Part shown: positions 29,483-41,260 of the stretch, piece after piece | Layout: each line of letters starts with the position of its first letter | Position numbering within the stretch: the stretch's first letter is position 1 | NCBI RefSeq assembly: GCF_023238625.1 | Contig: NZ_CP096670.1 | Location: 3,738,501 to 3,802,500 of the forward strand | DNA length: 64,000 nt | Reading direction: 5' to 3' | Origin: Agarivorans sp. TSD2052 | GTDB lineage: Bacteria > Pseudomonadota > Gammaproteobacteria > Enterobacterales > Celerinatantimonadaceae | Program-made: the position numbers and the translations under genes | Notes under the pieces: generated by a model | Told to the model about the DNA's origin: nothing | The model's database searches: none | Seen by the model: only the letters and a program-made list of their open reading frames with translations

Positions 29483-29950
29483 ATGCTAATTATAATGTCC
29501 AAACGGCAACACCAACCGATTTCGATAGAGCGGATATTTCTGCAAAAGCAGTTTGCTCAAATCGAACAACCGCTGCAGCAACGTTTGCAGTTGCAACAGT
29601 TAGGTAACGATATTTTGTCACGTTACAAACTACAGCAATGCCGTATCGTCAATATGCGCCAAGGAGTTGCTATTGTTCAGGCCCCAAGTGCAGCCTGGTT
29701 AACCAGATTAAAGCAGTTCAGATTTGAACTACTGTCTGAGTTGCGTAAAGCCATACCAAGCGTTGTCAGTTTGGAGCTAAAAATCAATCCCGAATTGAAG
29801 AGCATTAAACCAGAAGCAGAAGTAAAAAGCACTGGAAAACGCCAGCTAAGCACCCAAGCAGCTAAACATATCACAGAATTAGCAAAACACGTACCTGATG
29901 AACTACGGGAAAAGTTGGAAAAATTAGCAGCGCTGAGCGGAGAGAGTTAG
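29483..29950 (+). CDS. dciA: DciA-like replicative helicase loader (DUF721)
   Basis: 155 aa; the N-terminal DUF721 domain (about 15-100) includes the conserved AIVQAPSAAWLTRLKQFRFELLS region. DciA replaces DnaC as DnaB loader in most bacteria without a phage-derived loader, and a gene beside lpxC/secA is its usual place. The start may be the ATG at 29483 or 29495, neither with a clear ribosome-binding site. The C-terminal third is low-complexity and basic/acidic mixed. It is the only plus-strand gene inside the cell-wall cluster. Confidence 0.82.
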   Translation: MLIIMSKRQHQPISIERIFLQKQFAQIEQPLQQRLQLQQLGNDILSRYKLQQCRIVNMRQGVAIVQAPSAAWLTRLKQFRFELLSELRKAIPSVVSLELKINPELKSIKPEAEVKSTGKRQLSTQAAKHITELAKHVPDELREKLEKLAALSGES

Positions 29951-29971
29951 CCAGCGCCGACCAAAATTTTA

Positions 29972-30889
29972 CTAGAAGCTGTAAACCGGTTGTTGGAATG
30001 CAGCTGGAGCTTCGGCTTTGTCTTCAAATGTGACAATTTCCCAAGCATGTTGCTGTTCAAGCAAAGCACGAACCAAATTGTTATTTAGTGCATGTCCTGA
30101 CTTGTGAGCGCGTAGGTGTCCAAGAATAGGCAAACCTGCCATATATAAATCACCGACGGCGTCTAACAACTTGTGTTTTACAAACTCGTCGTCATAACGA
30201 AGGCCATCTTCGTTAAGAATGCGATAGTCGTCTAACACAATAGCATTTTCCAATCCGCCACCTAATGCTAGGTTTTTAGATTGCAAATACTCAATATCGC
30301 GCATGAAACCAAAGGTTCTGGCACGACTAATATCTTTTACAAACTTATCGGCAGAAAACAACATTGAAATTTCTTGATTGCGACCTTCCATTGCTGGGTG
30401 GTCAAAATCAATAGAGAAGTCAATTTTAAAGCCTTCACTATTTGGTAATAGTTCAGCCCACTTGTCTTCATGTTCAACACGAATCGCTTGCTTGATACGG
30501 ATAAATTTCTTTGCGGCAGATTGCTCAGCAATACCGGCTGATTGTAATAAGAATATAAATGGGCTTGAGCTACCATCCATCACCGGTAGTTCTGGCGCAT
30601 CAACATCGATAATTACATTATCCAAACCTAAGGCAGAAAGCGCAGCCATTAAATGCTCTACCGTTGAAATACGGTTGCCCGCATCATCGATAAGACAAGT
30701 ACAAAGCATGGTGTCGCGCACTAGCTCGGCTTTGGCTGGGATCGTTACAACTGGATCCAGATCAGTACGGTTAAACAAGATACCAGTGTTCGCTGGAGCA
30801 GGACGCAATACTATTGTGACCTTGTGCCCAGAGTGCAAACCGATCCCTGTTGCCTGTACAGATTTTTCAAGAGTCCGTTGTTTAAGCAT
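29972..30889 (-). CDS. lpxC: UDP-3-O-acyl-N-acetylglucosamine deacetylase LpxC
   Basis: 305-aa zinc deacetylase, the committed step of lipid A synthesis; length equals that of E. coli. Zinc ligands His79 ([10 protein letters not shown]), and His/Asp of [14 protein letters not shown], with the catalytic His in [11 protein letters not shown], are all present. It follows ftsZ by 109 bp and is the last gene of the dcw block. Converges with dciA with 21 bp between stops. E. coli LpxC levels are set by FtsH proteolysis of the C-terminus; here the tail ends FQQPVYSF. Confidence 0.97.
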   Translation of the reverse strand: MLKQRTLEKSVQATGIGLHSGHKVTIVLRPAPANTGILFNRTDLDPVVTIPAKAELVRDTMLCTCLIDDAGNRISTVEHLMAALSALGLDNVIIDVDAPELPVMDGSSSPFIFLLQSAGIAEQSAAKKFIRIKQAIRVEHEDKWAELLPNSEGFKIDFSIDFDHPAMEGRNQEISMLFSADKFVKDISRARTFGFMRDIEYLQSKNLALGGGLENAIVLDDYRILNEDGLRYDDEFVKHKLLDAVGDLYMAGLPILGHLRAHKSGHALNNNLVRALLEQQHAWEIVTFEDKAEAPAAFQQPVYSF

Positions 30890-30998
30890 AAAAATTCCTC
30901 TGCTCTACGACCAATTAAACGTTAATGGTCTGACATGTTACCACAAGTTTGAGGTAAGTCACAAACTTTTGACCAAAACTTCACCAACCACCAACAGA

Positions 30999-32147
30999 TT
31001 AATCTGCTTGGCGACGCAGAAATGCTGGGATGTCTAAATAATCGCCATCACCGCCGATACTGCGAGGCTCAGCATTTACTACCGCTGCAGGCTCATCCAT
31101 CATTGGAGCTGAATCTGCTGGCATAGTACGCGCTACGGGCTCAGCATTAACTGCTGCCTGCGGCTTAACAATTGAAATATCAGGACGACGTTCAGCACCA
31201 ATACCGGTGGCGACGACCGTTACCCGCAACTCATCGCTCATTTCTGGGTCAATAACGGCACCAACAACGACAGTTGCGTTCTCAGAGGCGAAACCTTTAA
31301 CCGCATTACCTACCGTTTCAAACTCCTCAATACTCATGTCGAAACCAGCAGTAATGTTAACCAAAATACCGCGAGCACCCGCTAAATCAACATCTTCAAG
31401 CAATGGGCTTGAAATCGCTAACTCGGCCGCTTCTTCAGCGCGATCTTCACCAGAGGCGATACCGGTTCCCATCATCGCAGTGCCCATCTCGCGCATAACC
31501 GTGCGAACATCGGCGAAATCCACGTTAATTAAACCTGGACGAGTAATTAGCTCGGCAATACCTTGTACCGCACCCAGTAATACATTATTGGCAGCTTTAA
31601 ATGCATCGAGTAAAGATACGCCACGGCCTAATACTTTTAGCAATTTGTCGTTCGGGATGGTGATCAATGAATCAACATCTTTACTCAGTTGCTCAATACC
31701 TTGTTGGGCATAGCTAGTACGCTTTTTGCCTTCAAATCCAAACGGCTTAGTGACTACCGCTACGGTAAGAATACCCAGCTCTTTAGCCACTTCGGCAACC
31801 ACTGGCGCTGCACCCGTACCGGTACCGCCACCCATACCAGCAGCAATAAACACCATATCGGCACCTTGCAACTGGCTCATGATCGCATCACGATCTTCCA
31901 TAGCAGCTTCGCGCCCTACTTCTGGGTTTGCGCCAGCGCCTAGCCCTTTGGTGATGGCCCCACCAATTTGCAAAGTATTGTCAGCCCCTGAATTACGTAG
32001 TGCCTGCGCATCAGTATTGATGGTGATGAACTCTACACCTTCAATTGATTGGGCAACCATGTGCTCAACGGCATTACCACCGCCGCCACCAACACCAACA
32101 ACTTTAATTACCGCTTCATCGGTATGACTATCCATAATCTCAAACAT
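30999..32147 (-). CDS. ftsZ: Cell division GTPase FtsZ
   Basis: 382-aa tubulin homologue that forms the Z-ring. The GTP-binding [10 protein letters not shown] motif and the T7-loop [11 protein letters not shown] are intact. A variable linker (about 320-365) precedes the C-terminal peptide [14 protein letters not shown], which binds FtsA, ZipA and ZapD. It lies 38 bp downstream of ftsA. Confidence 0.98.
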   Translation of the reverse strand: MFEIMDSHTDEAVIKVVGVGGGGGNAVEHMVAQSIEGVEFITINTDAQALRNSGADNTLQIGGAITKGLGAGANPEVGREAAMEDRDAIMSQLQGADMVFIAAGMGGGTGTGAAPVVAEVAKELGILTVAVVTKPFGFEGKKRTSYAQQGIEQLSKDVDSLITIPNDKLLKVLGRGVSLLDAFKAANNVLLGAVQGIAELITRPGLINVDFADVRTVMREMGTAMMGTGIASGEDRAEEAAELAISSPLLEDVDLAGARGILVNITAGFDMSIEEFETVGNAVKGFASENATVVVGAVIDPEMSDELRVTVVATGIGAERRPDISIVKPQAAVNAEPVARTMPADSAPMMDEPAAVVNAEPRSIGGDGDYLDIPAFLRRQAD

Positions 32148-32185
32148 AGTTCTCTCTCCGCTTTATTTTTGCCAATTAGCAAAAA

Positions 32186-33442
32186 CTAAAATTCACCTTT
32201 AAACCAACTGTGCAATCGCTTCGCAATATTGCCAACGCTACTGATGTTTTTCACTTCAATTGGTTTTTCAGTCTGATTTTCCATTCCGTAATGCAACAAA
32301 CCTACTGCTGTAGAGTAAGTAGGTGCTTGTACGTATTCTGTTAGGCCAGCTACATTGTTGGCAGAACCAACCCGTACCTGACACTGTAAAATTTTCTCGG
32401 CGCATTCTACTACACCTTCAATTTGAGCGGCACCACCGGTTAACACTACACCAGCGCCTAATTGTAATTTTGTGCCCTGCGCCTGCAGATCGTCGGCCAG
32501 CTCATCGAGTTTGCTTTTGATCATACCAAACAGCTCGGTATAACGCGGCTCAATCACCTCGGCCAGAGTCTGTCTTTGCAAGCTACGTGAAGGTCTTCCG
32601 CCCACACTAGGTACTTCAATCGTATCGTCGCGACTGACCATACTGCCTAACGCGCAGCCGTAGCGAACTTTTACCGCTTCGGCATCGTTTAGCGGTGTGC
32701 CAAATACGGTGGCAATATCGCGAGTCACTGAAGTGCCCGCAAAAGGAACCACTGAGGTGTGGCGTAAAGCACCACTGGTGTAAACGGCGATATCCATGGT
32801 GCCAGAACCAATATCAACCACACATACACCGAGCTCTTTTTCATCTTCTGTAAGCACCGCGTAACTGGAAGCCAAGGCTGAAAAAATGAGCTGGTCGACT
32901 TTCAAATCACAGCGTTCAACACACTTAACAATGTTTTTTACCATATCGTTATGGCAAGCAATCAGATGTACTTTGGCTTCCATTCGCACCCCCGATAAAC
33001 CAATTGGGTTTTTAATTCCCTCTTGAAAATCGATGGCAAACTCTTGTGGCAGTACATGCAAAATACGGTGCTCGTCAGGCAGTTTGACCGACTTAGCCGT
33101 ATGAATAGCATTATCCACATCGTCTTGGGTGACTTCTTCGTCGCTGATTGGCACCATGCCTTTTTCGTTCAAGCAGCGAATATGGCGGCCAGAAACACCA
33201 AGGTAGACAGAGCTGATTTTACAATCCGCCATTAACTCAGCTTCTTGCAAGGCACGCTGAACCGTCTTAACGACTGAGTCAAGGTCGTTTACGCCACCTT
33301 TGTCCATGCCTTTTGCCGGATGACTGCCCACACCGATAATGCTCATCTCATTGCTAGGCAGTACCTCACCGATTAACGCGGTGATTTTAGCGCTGCCAAT
33401 ATCGAGGCCAACTATCAGTTTTCTATCCGTTACTTTGGTCAT
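32186..33442 (-). CDS. ftsA: Cell division protein FtsA
   Basis: 418-aa actin-like protein tethering FtsZ to the membrane. LDIGSAKITALIGE, DIGSGTMDIAVY and LTGGAAQIEGV are the ATPase-fold phosphate and nucleotide motifs. The C-terminal amphipathic helix IAKRLHSWFKGEF is the membrane anchor. Its start overlaps the end of ftsQ by 20 bp. Confidence 0.97.
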   Translation of the reverse strand: MTKVTDRKLIVGLDIGSAKITALIGEVLPSNEMSIIGVGSHPAKGMDKGGVNDLDSVVKTVQRALQEAELMADCKISSVYLGVSGRHIRCLNEKGMVPISDEEVTQDDVDNAIHTAKSVKLPDEHRILHVLPQEFAIDFQEGIKNPIGLSGVRMEAKVHLIACHNDMVKNIVKCVERCDLKVDQLIFSALASSYAVLTEDEKELGVCVVDIGSGTMDIAVYTSGALRHTSVVPFAGTSVTRDIATVFGTPLNDAEAVKVRYGCALGSMVSRDDTIEVPSVGGRPSRSLQRQTLAEVIEPRYTELFGMIKSKLDELADDLQAQGTKLQLGAGVVLTGGAAQIEGVVECAEKILQCQVRVGSANNVAGLTEYVQAPTYSTAVGLLHYGMENQTEKPIEVKNISSVGNIAKRLHSWFKGEF

Positions 33443-34178
33443 TTATCGCCAAGCCTTCCTGTTTCTTCCATCCCACTGCAAAACCCGTGTCATACCGTAA
33501 ATCCACATAAGCCACAGCCTCTGGTTTTAGCTGTGGGTAAACTGAGACAAAGCGCGCAATACGATTGAGCTTATCTTCTTTGCCTAACTGCAATACTATT
33601 CCGTTTGCCAAACTAACTTGCCAAGCATGCCGTTCATTTAGCGCTAAGCTGGCAATGCTTAAACCATCACTCTGCAACACTTGCTGTAGCTGTTTAAAAG
33701 TGGCTAATACCACTGCCGCCTGTTCGTCTGGCCCACTTAAATTGACCAACACCTCACTGACTCTTTGCTGAGGCGCATCAAAGATATGCCCTTGCTGATT
33801 CAATAAGGCCGCATTATTCCAACGAGCGACCACTTGTTGCTCTTGCAAGTTTACCGACAACTTATCCGGCCATTGCTTGCGTACTGTTACATGTTCTACC
33901 CAGGGTAACTGCTCTAACTCAGCTTTGACTTTAGAAACGTCAAGGCTAAAGAAATTCCCCGCTTCAGGTAAACCTGCCAGCGCTTGTTGCAACTCTTGGT
34001 CCAACACAAACTCACGCTTGCCCGATACCAATAAACGATTCATCGGGCTGAGCTGTTTATCACTGATACTCAGATAAACTGAATGCAGCCCCCAACTTAA
34101 AGCCAATAGCACCAGCACAAAAAAGGCGACTCCAGCCCAGTAGGCTAATTTCTGCTTTTGCAGTGGAGTCATTTCCAT
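33423..34178 (-). CDS. ftsQ: Cell division protein FtsQ
   Basis: 251-aa bitopic protein. Short cytoplasmic tail, membrane helix at about 13-32, POTRA domain (about 40-110; LSPMNRLLVSGKREFV) and a beta domain with WVEHVTVRKQWPDKLSVNLQEQ. It links FtsB/FtsL to the divisome. It lies 2 bp after ddlB and overlaps ftsA. Confidence 0.95.
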   Translation of the reverse strand: MEMTPLQKQKLAYWAGVAFFVLVLLALSWGLHSVYLSISDKQLSPMNRLLVSGKREFVLDQELQQALAGLPEAGNFFSLDVSKVKAELEQLPWVEHVTVRKQWPDKLSVNLQEQQVVARWNNAALLNQQGHIFDAPQQRVSEVLVNLSGPDEQAAVVLATFKQLQQVLQSDGLSIASLALNERHAWQVSLANGIVLQLGKEDKLNRIARFVSVYPQLKPEAVAYVDLRYDTGFAVGWKKQEGLAINDQSNG

Positions 34179-34180
34179 GA

Positions 34181-35104
34181 TTAATGGGCCAAATCTAAAA
34201 TACTGACCACTAACTGGTCGAAACTCATGCCTGCTTGCTTAGCGGCCATTGGCACTAGGCTTTTTTCGGTCATGCCTGGCGATGTGTTCACTTCAAGCAA
34301 ATACCAGTTGCCTTGTTGGTCGGCCATAAAATCAACCCGCCCCCAGCCTTCACAGTCTGCCGCTTTAAATGCCTTCATCGCAATATCAGCCAACAGCTGT
34401 TCGGCAGCATCACTTAAACCACTGGGACAAAAATACTCTGTCGAAGAGCTTTGATACTTGGCGTTATAATCGTAAAAAGTATGCGGCGTTCTCATTCTAA
34501 TAGACGGTAATACCCGCTCACCAACGATTGCCACCGTATATTCCGCGCCGCTAATCCATTGTTCAATAAGCACTCGAGAGTCATACTCAAACGCATTAGT
34601 GATGGCTTCCTCTAACTCTTCTGCGGTATCCGCTTTGGCCATGCCGATGCTAGACCCTTCTAAGGCCGGCTTAACAATCACGCTACCAGATAACTCAGCC
34701 AAAATATCGGCAGCCTCACCGGCCCGGTAATGACCTTTCTCGACCACTTTGTAAGACGCTGTTGGCAAACCCATATTTTGCCAGATTTGCTTACAGCGTA
34801 TTTTGTCCATGGCTAAGGCTGAACCTAATACTCGGCTGCCGGTATAGGGCAAAGCTAAATACTCTAAGGCCCCTTGTAAGGTGCCGTCTTCTCCACCTCT
34901 GCCGTGCAGAGCAATAAATACATGACTATATTTTCTTTGTTTTAAGAGGTTTAAATCAAAGCCTTTAGTATCAATCCCTTGGGCATTGATACCCGCGCGA
35001 AGCAAGCCAGATAACACGGCATTACCGGATTTTAGCGATACCTCGCGTTCGGCAGAATCACCACCGAATAATACTGCGACTTTGTTAACCACTAAGCTAG
35101 CCAT
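34181..35104 (-). CDS. ddlB: D-alanine--D-alanine ligase
   Basis: 307-aa ATP-grasp enzyme making the D-Ala-D-Ala dipeptide. VAVLFGGDSAEREVSLKSG, ALHGRGGEDG, VKPALEGSSIGM and LLEVNTSPGMTEKSL are the family motifs. The ATG-proximal base overlaps the murC stop (TAATG-type junction), so translation is probably coupled. Confidence 0.97.
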   Translation of the reverse strand: MASLVVNKVAVLFGGDSAEREVSLKSGNAVLSGLLRAGINAQGIDTKGFDLNLLKQRKYSHVFIALHGRGGEDGTLQGALEYLALPYTGSRVLGSALAMDKIRCKQIWQNMGLPTASYKVVEKGHYRAGEAADILAELSGSVIVKPALEGSSIGMAKADTAEELEEAITNAFEYDSRVLIEQWISGAEYTVAIVGERVLPSIRMRTPHTFYDYNAKYQSSSTEYFCPSGLSDAAEQLLADIAMKAFKAADCEGWGRVDFMADQQGNWYLLEVNTSPGMTEKSLVPMAAKQAGMSFDQLVVSILDLAH

Positions 35105-36558
35105 TAAGACTTACTACCTCTAAGTTGTTCAATTTGTAATTGCATTGCACCCAACTGGCGAGCTAACACGCCAATATTTCCTGCACCTTGAGTAAGCACG
35201 ACGTCACCATCTTGAATCACATCGGCTAATAAGCCACTCAATTCACTGGGTTGTTTAACATAGATAGGCTCTAAACCACGCTGGCGAAGACTACGACATA
35301 AAGCGCGGCTATCGGCACCGGCTATTGGGTCTTCTCCGGCTGAATACACCTCTAGCAGCAATAGGCTGTCAACTTGCGCCAATACATCAACAAAGTCTTC
35401 GTACAGGTCGCGAGTACGGGTATAACGATGTGGCTGAAAAGCCATGACCAAGCGGCGCTCTGGCCAAGCAGCGCGGGCCGCTTTTAAGGTAGCGAGAACT
35501 TCAGTAGGGTGATGACCATAATCGTCGACCAGTAGTGCATTACCATTACCGGTGGCAAATTCGCCATATTGTTGAAAACGACGCCCAATTCCTGCGAAGC
35601 TATTTAGCGCTTCAACTATCGCGGCATCTTCAATGCCATCTTCAGTGGCCACAGCAATAGCCGCCGCAGCATTAAGCGCATTATGTTCACCCGGCATGTT
35701 TAAGGTAATCGCCAGTTCTGCTCGGCCTTCTCTTAATACGCTGAATGAACAACGGTCACCATTTTGTGTAAACTGTTGTATTTGCACATCGGCGCTGTCA
35801 GAGAATCCGTAGGTAATAATTTGGCGGCCAATTTGTGGCAGTAAAGTTTGTACACCTTGGTCATCGATACACATCACCGCGACACCATAAAATGGCAGGT
35901 TATGTAAAAATTCAATGAAGGTGGCATGTAATTGGGCTTCGTCGCCACCATAGGTTTCCATATGGTCGGGTTCAACGTTGGTAACGACTGCAACCATAGG
36001 CTGAAGATGCAAAAATGAGGCATCACTTTCATCGGCTTCAGCAATCAAATAGCGGCTTTTACCTAGGCGAGCATTGGTACCGGCACTATTTAGTAGGCCA
36101 CCAATAACAAAAGTAGGATCGCGCTCGGCCTGAGCATAAATACTGGCGATTAAACTGGTGGTGGTAGTTTTACCGTGCGTACCAGCAACCGCAACACCAT
36201 GGCGATAACGCATTAACTCAGCCAACATTTCAGCACGGCGAACCACCGGAATACGCGCAGCTCTAGCCGCTTGCACTTCTGGGTTGTCCTCGCGAATGGC
36301 GGTAGAAACCACCACCACGTTAGCGCCGTCGATATTGCTAGCGTCATGTGAGAAAAACACTTCGGCGCCCACCGCTTGTAAGCGCTCTGTCATTGCACTT
36401 TCTGCTTGGTCGGAACCTGAAATCTGATAGCCTTCATTAGCCAACACTTCTGCTATACCGCCCATACCGGCACCACCGATCCCTACGAAATGAATACGTT
36501 TCACTTTTCGCATCTCTGGGATCATGGTTCGTAACTTGGCTAACTCAACTTTACTCAT
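35104..36558 (-). CDS. murC: UDP-N-acetylmuramate--L-alanine ligase MurC
   Basis: 484 aa. Adds L-Ala to UDP-MurNAc. [22 protein letters not shown] and the P-loop [13 protein letters not shown] are present, with [10 protein letters not shown] typical of MurC. It follows murG directly (no gap) and overlaps ddlB by one base. Confidence 0.97.
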   Translation of the reverse strand: MSKVELAKLRTMIPEMRKVKRIHFVGIGGAGMGGIAEVLANEGYQISGSDQAESAMTERLQAVGAEVFFSHDASNIDGANVVVVSTAIREDNPEVQAARAARIPVVRRAEMLAELMRYRHGVAVAGTHGKTTTTSLIASIYAQAERDPTFVIGGLLNSAGTNARLGKSRYLIAEADESDASFLHLQPMVAVVTNVEPDHMETYGGDEAQLHATFIEFLHNLPFYGVAVMCIDDQGVQTLLPQIGRQIITYGFSDSADVQIQQFTQNGDRCSFSVLREGRAELAITLNMPGEHNALNAAAAIAVATEDGIEDAAIVEALNSFAGIGRRFQQYGEFATGNGNALLVDDYGHHPTEVLATLKAARAAWPERRLVMAFQPHRYTRTRDLYEDFVDVLAQVDSLLLLEVYSAGEDPIAGADSRALCRSLRQRGLEPIYVKQPSELSGLLADVIQDGDVVLTQGAGNIGVLARQLGAMQLQIEQLRGSKS

Positions 36559-37656
36559 CTAACTATTACTCTTATTTAACGCTTGGCATACTGCAGCCAC
36601 TTTTTCAGTTGCGTCTACAGTAGCCTGCTGTCGCGCATTGCGAGCACAGGCTAAACGCAATGCAGGATCGGCAAATTCATTAAGTAGGCTCGCAATATTT
36701 TGCGCTGAAAATTCACTCTGTTTTAATAATCGAGCAGCATCGGCTGCCACCAAAAATTGGGCGTTTTTTGTCTGATGGTCGTCAACCGCATAAGGTAAGG
36801 GCACAAAAATAGCCGGAATACCTGCCGCAGCGACTTCAGAGACAGTTAGCGCGCCAGCGCGACAGAGTATCACATCAGCCCACTGATAAGCTGCAGCCAT
36901 ATCATCAATAAACTCTACTATCTTGGGCTGTTCGCTCAAACTTTCAGCAAGTGACGCTGCCGCATAGGCATCAATGGCACTTTGCTGCTTATCTTTGCCC
37001 GCTTGATGCCAAATATTGAGGTTTAATCCGCTTTGTTTTATACCGGCTGCCAGCTGTTGATTAAACACCTCAGCGCCCAAACTTCCGCCAATCACTAACA
37101 GTTTGAAATCACGCTGTTCACTGAGCGTTTTTAGCGGTAGGGCTAACACGGTTTCACGCACTGGATTGCCAACCACTTGCGCTTTGGCAGAACACGGCAA
37201 GGCGCCAGGAAATGCCATCAAACTCCGCGAGGCAATTTTTGCTAACATTCTATTGGTTAAGCCAGCGGCGGCATTTTGTTCGTGCAATACCAAAGGCTTG
37301 CGCATCAACCAAGCAGCAATCCCACCAGGGCCACTGGCAAAACCGCCCATGCCTAACACCACATCAGGTTGATAACGCTTAATCACACGGACCGCTTGGC
37401 GCACCGCATTCAACAATTTGAAAGGTGCCGCCAATTTACGGCGTAAACCATTGCCGCGCACCCCTTGAATACTAATGAAATCGATGGGGTAGCCGTGTTT
37501 GGGCACTAACTGGGCTTCCATTCTCTCGGCGGTGCCTAACCAAGAAATATCCCAGCCCTGCAGCTTAAGATAATCGGCCACCGCTAAGCCAGGAAATACG
37601 TGCCCACCAGTACCGCCTGCCATGACTAATAATTTTGCTTTATCTTGCTTAACCAT
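36559..37656 (-). CDS. murG: UDP-GlcNAc:lipid I GlcNAc transferase MurG
   Basis: Makes lipid II on the inner membrane face. [14 protein letters not shown], the [11 protein letters not shown] loop, VIGGSLGA and [24 protein letters not shown] are GT28 hallmarks. The ATG at 37656 has GAGGGAAG upstream and gives 365 aa; the longer frame to 37725 would lie inside ftsW. It overlaps the ftsW end by 8 bp. Confidence 0.97.
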   Translation of the reverse strand: MVKQDKAKLLVMAGGTGGHVFPGLAVADYLKLQGWDISWLGTAERMEAQLVPKHGYPIDFISIQGVRGNGLRRKLAAPFKLLNAVRQAVRVIKRYQPDVVLGMGGFASGPGGIAAWLMRKPLVLHEQNAAAGLTNRMLAKIASRSLMAFPGALPCSAKAQVVGNPVRETVLALPLKTLSEQRDFKLLVIGGSLGAEVFNQQLAAGIKQSGLNLNIWHQAGKDKQQSAIDAYAAASLAESLSEQPKIVEFIDDMAAAYQWADVILCRAGALTVSEVAAAGIPAIFVPLPYAVDDHQTKNAQFLVAADAARLLKQSEFSAQNIASLLNEFADPALRLACARNARQQATVDATEKVAAVCQALNKSNS

Positions 37657-38854
37657 GGGCTTCCCTCGTGTAGGCTTGGCATTTCGCCAATCGAAGTTCA
37701 TGATCAATTCGCAACAACATGGCAATGGCTATCGACATTGCCAATAAACTCGAGCCGCCATAACTAATTAGCGGAAGCGTTAACCCTTTGGTGGGCATTA
37801 AGCCGGATGCGGCCCCCACATTCACCATCGTTTGAAAACTAAACCAAATGCCGATACCACAAGCTAAATAGCCAGCAAATGCTTGCTCGGCCAACAAGGC
37901 TTTTTGGCCAATTTTCATCGCTCTAATCACCAGTAAAATCAGCAGAAGCAATACGCCGCAGACGCCAATAAAGCCAAGCTCCTCGGCTAATACCGCCACC
38001 ACAAAGTCGGTATGTGCCTCAGGCAAGTATTCCAATTTTTGTATAGAATTACCGAGCCCCTCTCCTAGCCAATCGCCTCGGCCAAACGCCATTAACGACT
38101 GGGTTAATTGGTAACCGCTACCAAAGGGGTCTTGCCAAGGGTCTAGGAATGAAGATACGCGGCGCATTCGGTAAGGTTCTGCGATAATCAAGGTCACTAC
38201 CGCCACAATGCCGGTAAACATTAAGCCAAAGAATTGAATGAGCTTCGCGCCCGCTAAAAACAGCATGCCTACTGTGGTAACAAACATCACGATGACGCTG
38301 CCTAAATCGGGCTGTGCTAATAGCAATACCGCCAGCATGAAAAACACCACTAAAGGCTTTAAAAAGCCTTTTAGGTTTTCACGAACTTGTTCATGCCGCC
38401 GAACTAAATAACCGGCAAGATAGGTAAACAAGGCCAACTTAGAGAATTCTGCTGGCTGAATATTGATTGGGCCTAGGCCTATCCAGCGACTACTGCCATT
38501 AATATTACGCCCCACCAGCAAGACTAAGACTAAGGCCAAGCCCGCCAATAAAAGTAATTTTGCGTTATGCGATTGCCACCATGACATCGGTATTTGAACC
38601 ACCGCGGCCATGGTGCACAAACATAACAACAAGTAGATACCATGGCGTTTAGTAAAACGAAATGGGTCATCACTTAAGGCAATGCCTTCAGGGATAGATG
38701 CTGAAGACACCATCACCAAGCCTACTACCATCAAGCTTAACGCTAGCCACAGTAACTGTCGGTCAAACAGTAAAGGTTCTTTGACATCTTTAGCCTCAGG
38801 ATTAACGAGGGCAAGTAGATGAGTGAACCATAGTGGTTTAGCCATTATTTTCAT
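37649..38854 (-). CDS. ftsW: Lipid II polymerase FtsW
   Basis: SEDS-family septal glycosyltransferase with about ten membrane helices; partner of FtsI. Conserved segments [23 protein letters not shown] and [20 protein letters not shown] are present. The ATG at 38854 has GGTGGAGG four nt upstream and forms an ATGA overlap with the murD stop; a TTG at 38875 lies upstream of it and is unlikely. This gives 401 aa. Confidence 0.96.
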   Translation of the reverse strand: MKIMAKPLWFTHLLALVNPEAKDVKEPLLFDRQLLWLALSLMVVGLVMVSSASIPEGIALSDDPFRFTKRHGIYLLLCLCTMAAVVQIPMSWWQSHNAKLLLLAGLALVLVLLVGRNINGSSRWIGLGPINIQPAEFSKLALFTYLAGYLVRRHEQVRENLKGFLKPLVVFFMLAVLLLAQPDLGSVIVMFVTTVGMLFLAGAKLIQFFGLMFTGIVAVVTLIIAEPYRMRRVSSFLDPWQDPFGSGYQLTQSLMAFGRGDWLGEGLGNSIQKLEYLPEAHTDFVVAVLAEELGFIGVCGVLLLLILLVIRAMKIGQKALLAEQAFAGYLACGIGIWFSFQTMVNVGAASGLMPTKGLTLPLISYGGSSLLAMSIAIAMLLRIDHELRLAKCQAYTREAHG

Positions 38855-40155
38855 AGCGCCTCCACCAACTGACAAAAATGCTGCCCACGATTTTCAAAGT
38901 TACGGTACATATCTAAGCTAGCGCAAGCGGGTGACAGCAACACCGTATCTCCGCTTTTAGCCTGTTGCTTACACCAAGTGAGCGCTTGTTCAAGGTTGTC
39001 GACCAACAGAGTATTGGCCGCAATATCTTTAAAGCGTTGTTTGTCTTTACCAAAGGCCACCACGCCAGCGACAGCTGCCAGCGGCCCTGCTAACTCGCTT
39101 AAATCGCCATCTTTACTGTCACCGCCTACAATCAACCATAACTGCTGCCGAGCTTGAACTAGGCCTTTAAGCGCGGCAATGGTAGCCCCTACGTTGGTCG
39201 CTTTAGAATCGTTAATCCAACTAATGCCTCGCTTACGCGAGACCAGTTGGCAACGATGCGCTAAACCAACAAATTGTTTGATAGCGATTAAGCAGGCCTC
39301 AAGTGCAATGCCCGCTGCGTCTGCTAGCGCTAAGGCTGCCAAAATGTTTGCATAGTTGTGCGTACCCACTAAAGGAAGCTCTTCGGTAGCAAGTAACACT
39401 CGCTCGCCCTTCATCAATTGCTGCTGATTATCACTTAGGCTGTAATCTCCCGCTGAGGTCAACGAGAAGCTGATGACTTGCTTGGCATTAACATGAGGTT
39501 GCGAGTCGGCATCATCCAAATTAACAATGGCGGTTGTAGCGTGCTGGTATATTTTCTGTTTAGCGGCGATGTAGTCTGCTAAACCTTGATAGCGATCCAT
39601 ATGGTCTTCGCTAATATTTAGCACCGTTGCTGCACAAGCTGCGAGAGAATCCGTCGTTTCCAGTTGAAAGCTGGATAACTCGAGGACATACAGTTGCACA
39701 TCGTCAGCCAATAAATCGAGTACGGGAACCCCAATATTACCGCCAACCGCCACGTTAATGCCGGCTTGCTTGGCCATGTCTCCCACTAAACTGGTGACGG
39801 TGCTTTTACCATTAGAACCGGTAATCGCGACTATCGGAGCCAGCGCATAGTGACAAAATAACTCTACGTCACCAATCAACGATACGCCGGCCTCGGCAAT
39901 TTTTTGCAATACAGGGTGAGCCAGCGCTACCCCTGGACTAACAATCACCACATCACAGTCGAGTAATTGAAGTAAAGGCAGCTCACCACAAACCACCGTC
40001 AAATTGTCTGCTAGTTGTGTCAAGCCTGGAGGGGAAATACGGGTATCACAAATTAAAGGAGAGATGCCTTGGCTAAGTAAAAAGCGCACACTACTCATCC
40101 CGCTGGCTCCAAGACCAACGACTGCGTAACGTTTTTGTGGCTGCAATTTACTCAC
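38851..40155 (-). CDS. murD: UDP-MurNAc-L-Ala--D-glutamate ligase MurD
   Basis: 434-aa Mur ligase. [19 protein letters not shown] at the N-terminus, P-loop [26 protein letters not shown], and [15 protein letters not shown]. Adds D-Glu to the growing peptide. It overlaps ftsW by 4 bp and lies 22 bp after mraY. Confidence 0.97.
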   Translation of the reverse strand: MSKLQPQKRYAVVGLGASGMSSVRFLLSQGISPLICDTRISPPGLTQLADNLTVVCGELPLLQLLDCDVVIVSPGVALAHPVLQKIAEAGVSLIGDVELFCHYALAPIVAITGSNGKSTVTSLVGDMAKQAGINVAVGGNIGVPVLDLLADDVQLYVLELSSFQLETTDSLAACAATVLNISEDHMDRYQGLADYIAAKQKIYQHATTAIVNLDDADSQPHVNAKQVISFSLTSAGDYSLSDNQQQLMKGERVLLATEELPLVGTHNYANILAALALADAAGIALEACLIAIKQFVGLAHRCQLVSRKRGISWINDSKATNVGATIAALKGLVQARQQLWLIVGGDSKDGDLSELAGPLAAVAGVVAFGKDKQRFKDIAANTLLVDNLEQALTWCKQQAKSGDTVLLSPACASLDMYRNFENRGQHFCQLVEAL

Positions 40156-40177
40156 AATAACAACTCAACCTTCTGTT

Positions 40178-41260
40178 TTACCTTACTTTTAAGGTAGCTA
40201 AACCAATCAGTACTAAAATCAAGGAAATGATCCAAAAGCGCACAATAACGCGTGGCTCAGGCCAACCTTTTAATTCGTAGTGATGATGAATCGGCGCCAT
40301 GCGGAATATTCGTTGCCCGCGCAACTTATACGAGCCCACCTGCAAAATAACCGACACCGTTTCCATCACAAAAACTCCGCCCATAATCACCAACAGTAAC
40401 TCTTGGCGAACTAATACCGCCACCGCGCCCAGCGCAGCACCTAAAGCCAACGAACCCACATCGCCCATAAAAACTTGTGCAGGGTAAGTATTGAACCAAA
40501 GGAAGGCCAAACCTGCGCCCACCATCGCGGTGCACACCACGACCAGCTCAGAGGCTTCTGGAATATAAGGAATAAATAAATAGCTGGAGAAATTAGCATG
40601 GCCCGTAAGGTAGGCAATTAACGCAAATGCCGAGGCCACCATCACACTGGGCATAATCGCCAGCCCATCAAGGCCATCGGTCAGATTCACTGCATTACTA
40701 CTGCCAACAATCACTAAGTAGGTTAAGGGGATAAATAACCACCCTAACTGCGGCATAATATCTTTGATGAATGGCAGTACCAATTGCGTCTGTGCGGCAG
40801 AATCGGCACTAAAGAATAAATAAGTGGCCACGACTAAGGCTACGACCGATTGCCAAAAGTACTTCCAACGAGCAATTAAGCCTGCTGGATCTTTACGAAT
40901 CACTTTTCGGTAATCGTCTACAAAACCAATCGCACCATAGCTACCGAATACAAATAACATTACCCACACGTAATGATTATCTAATCGAGCCCACAGCAAG
41001 GTAGACAAAAATACCGAAGCGATGATCAACACACCGCCCATAGTAGGAGTGCCTGATTTACTGAGATGAGACTCAGGCCCATCATTTCTTACGGTTTGAC
41101 CAATTTGCAACAGTTGTAAACGGCGGATCAATTTCGGCCCCATCCAAAGACCAAACACCAAAGCCGTTAATACGCTAACAATCGCACGAAACGTCAAATA
41201 CCCAAATAGCGAAAATCCACCAAAGTATTGCTGCAGATATTCCGCTAACCAAACTAACAT
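40178..41260 (-). CDS. mraY: Phospho-MurNAc-pentapeptide transferase MraY
   Basis: 360-aa, ten-helix membrane enzyme making lipid I; same length as E. coli. [41 protein letters not shown] and the [13 protein letters not shown] loop contain the Mg-binding and catalytic residues. It overlaps murF by 7 bp. Confidence 0.98.
   Translation of the reverse strand: MLVWLAEYLQQYFGGFSLFGYLTFRAIVSVLTALVFGLWMGPKLIRRLQLLQIGQTVRNDGPESHLSKSGTPTMGGVLIIASVFLSTLLWARLDNHYVWVMLFVFGSYGAIGFVDDYRKVIRKDPAGLIARWKYFWQSVVALVVATYLFFSADSAAQTQLVLPFIKDIMPQLGWLFIPLTYLVIVGSSNAVNLTDGLDGLAIMPSVMVASAFALIAYLTGHANFSSYLFIPYIPEASELVVVCTAMVGAGLAFLWFNTYPAQVFMGDVGSLALGAALGAVAVLVRQELLLVIMGGVFVMETVSVILQVGSYKLRGQRIFRMAPIHHHYELKGWPEPRVIVRFWIISLILVLIGLATLKVR

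Noticed and set aside
30378-31037. 219-aa plus-strand frame
   Set aside because: Antisense to lpxC and the lpxC-ftsZ spacer; composition follows the complementary codons and no ribosome-binding site is present.
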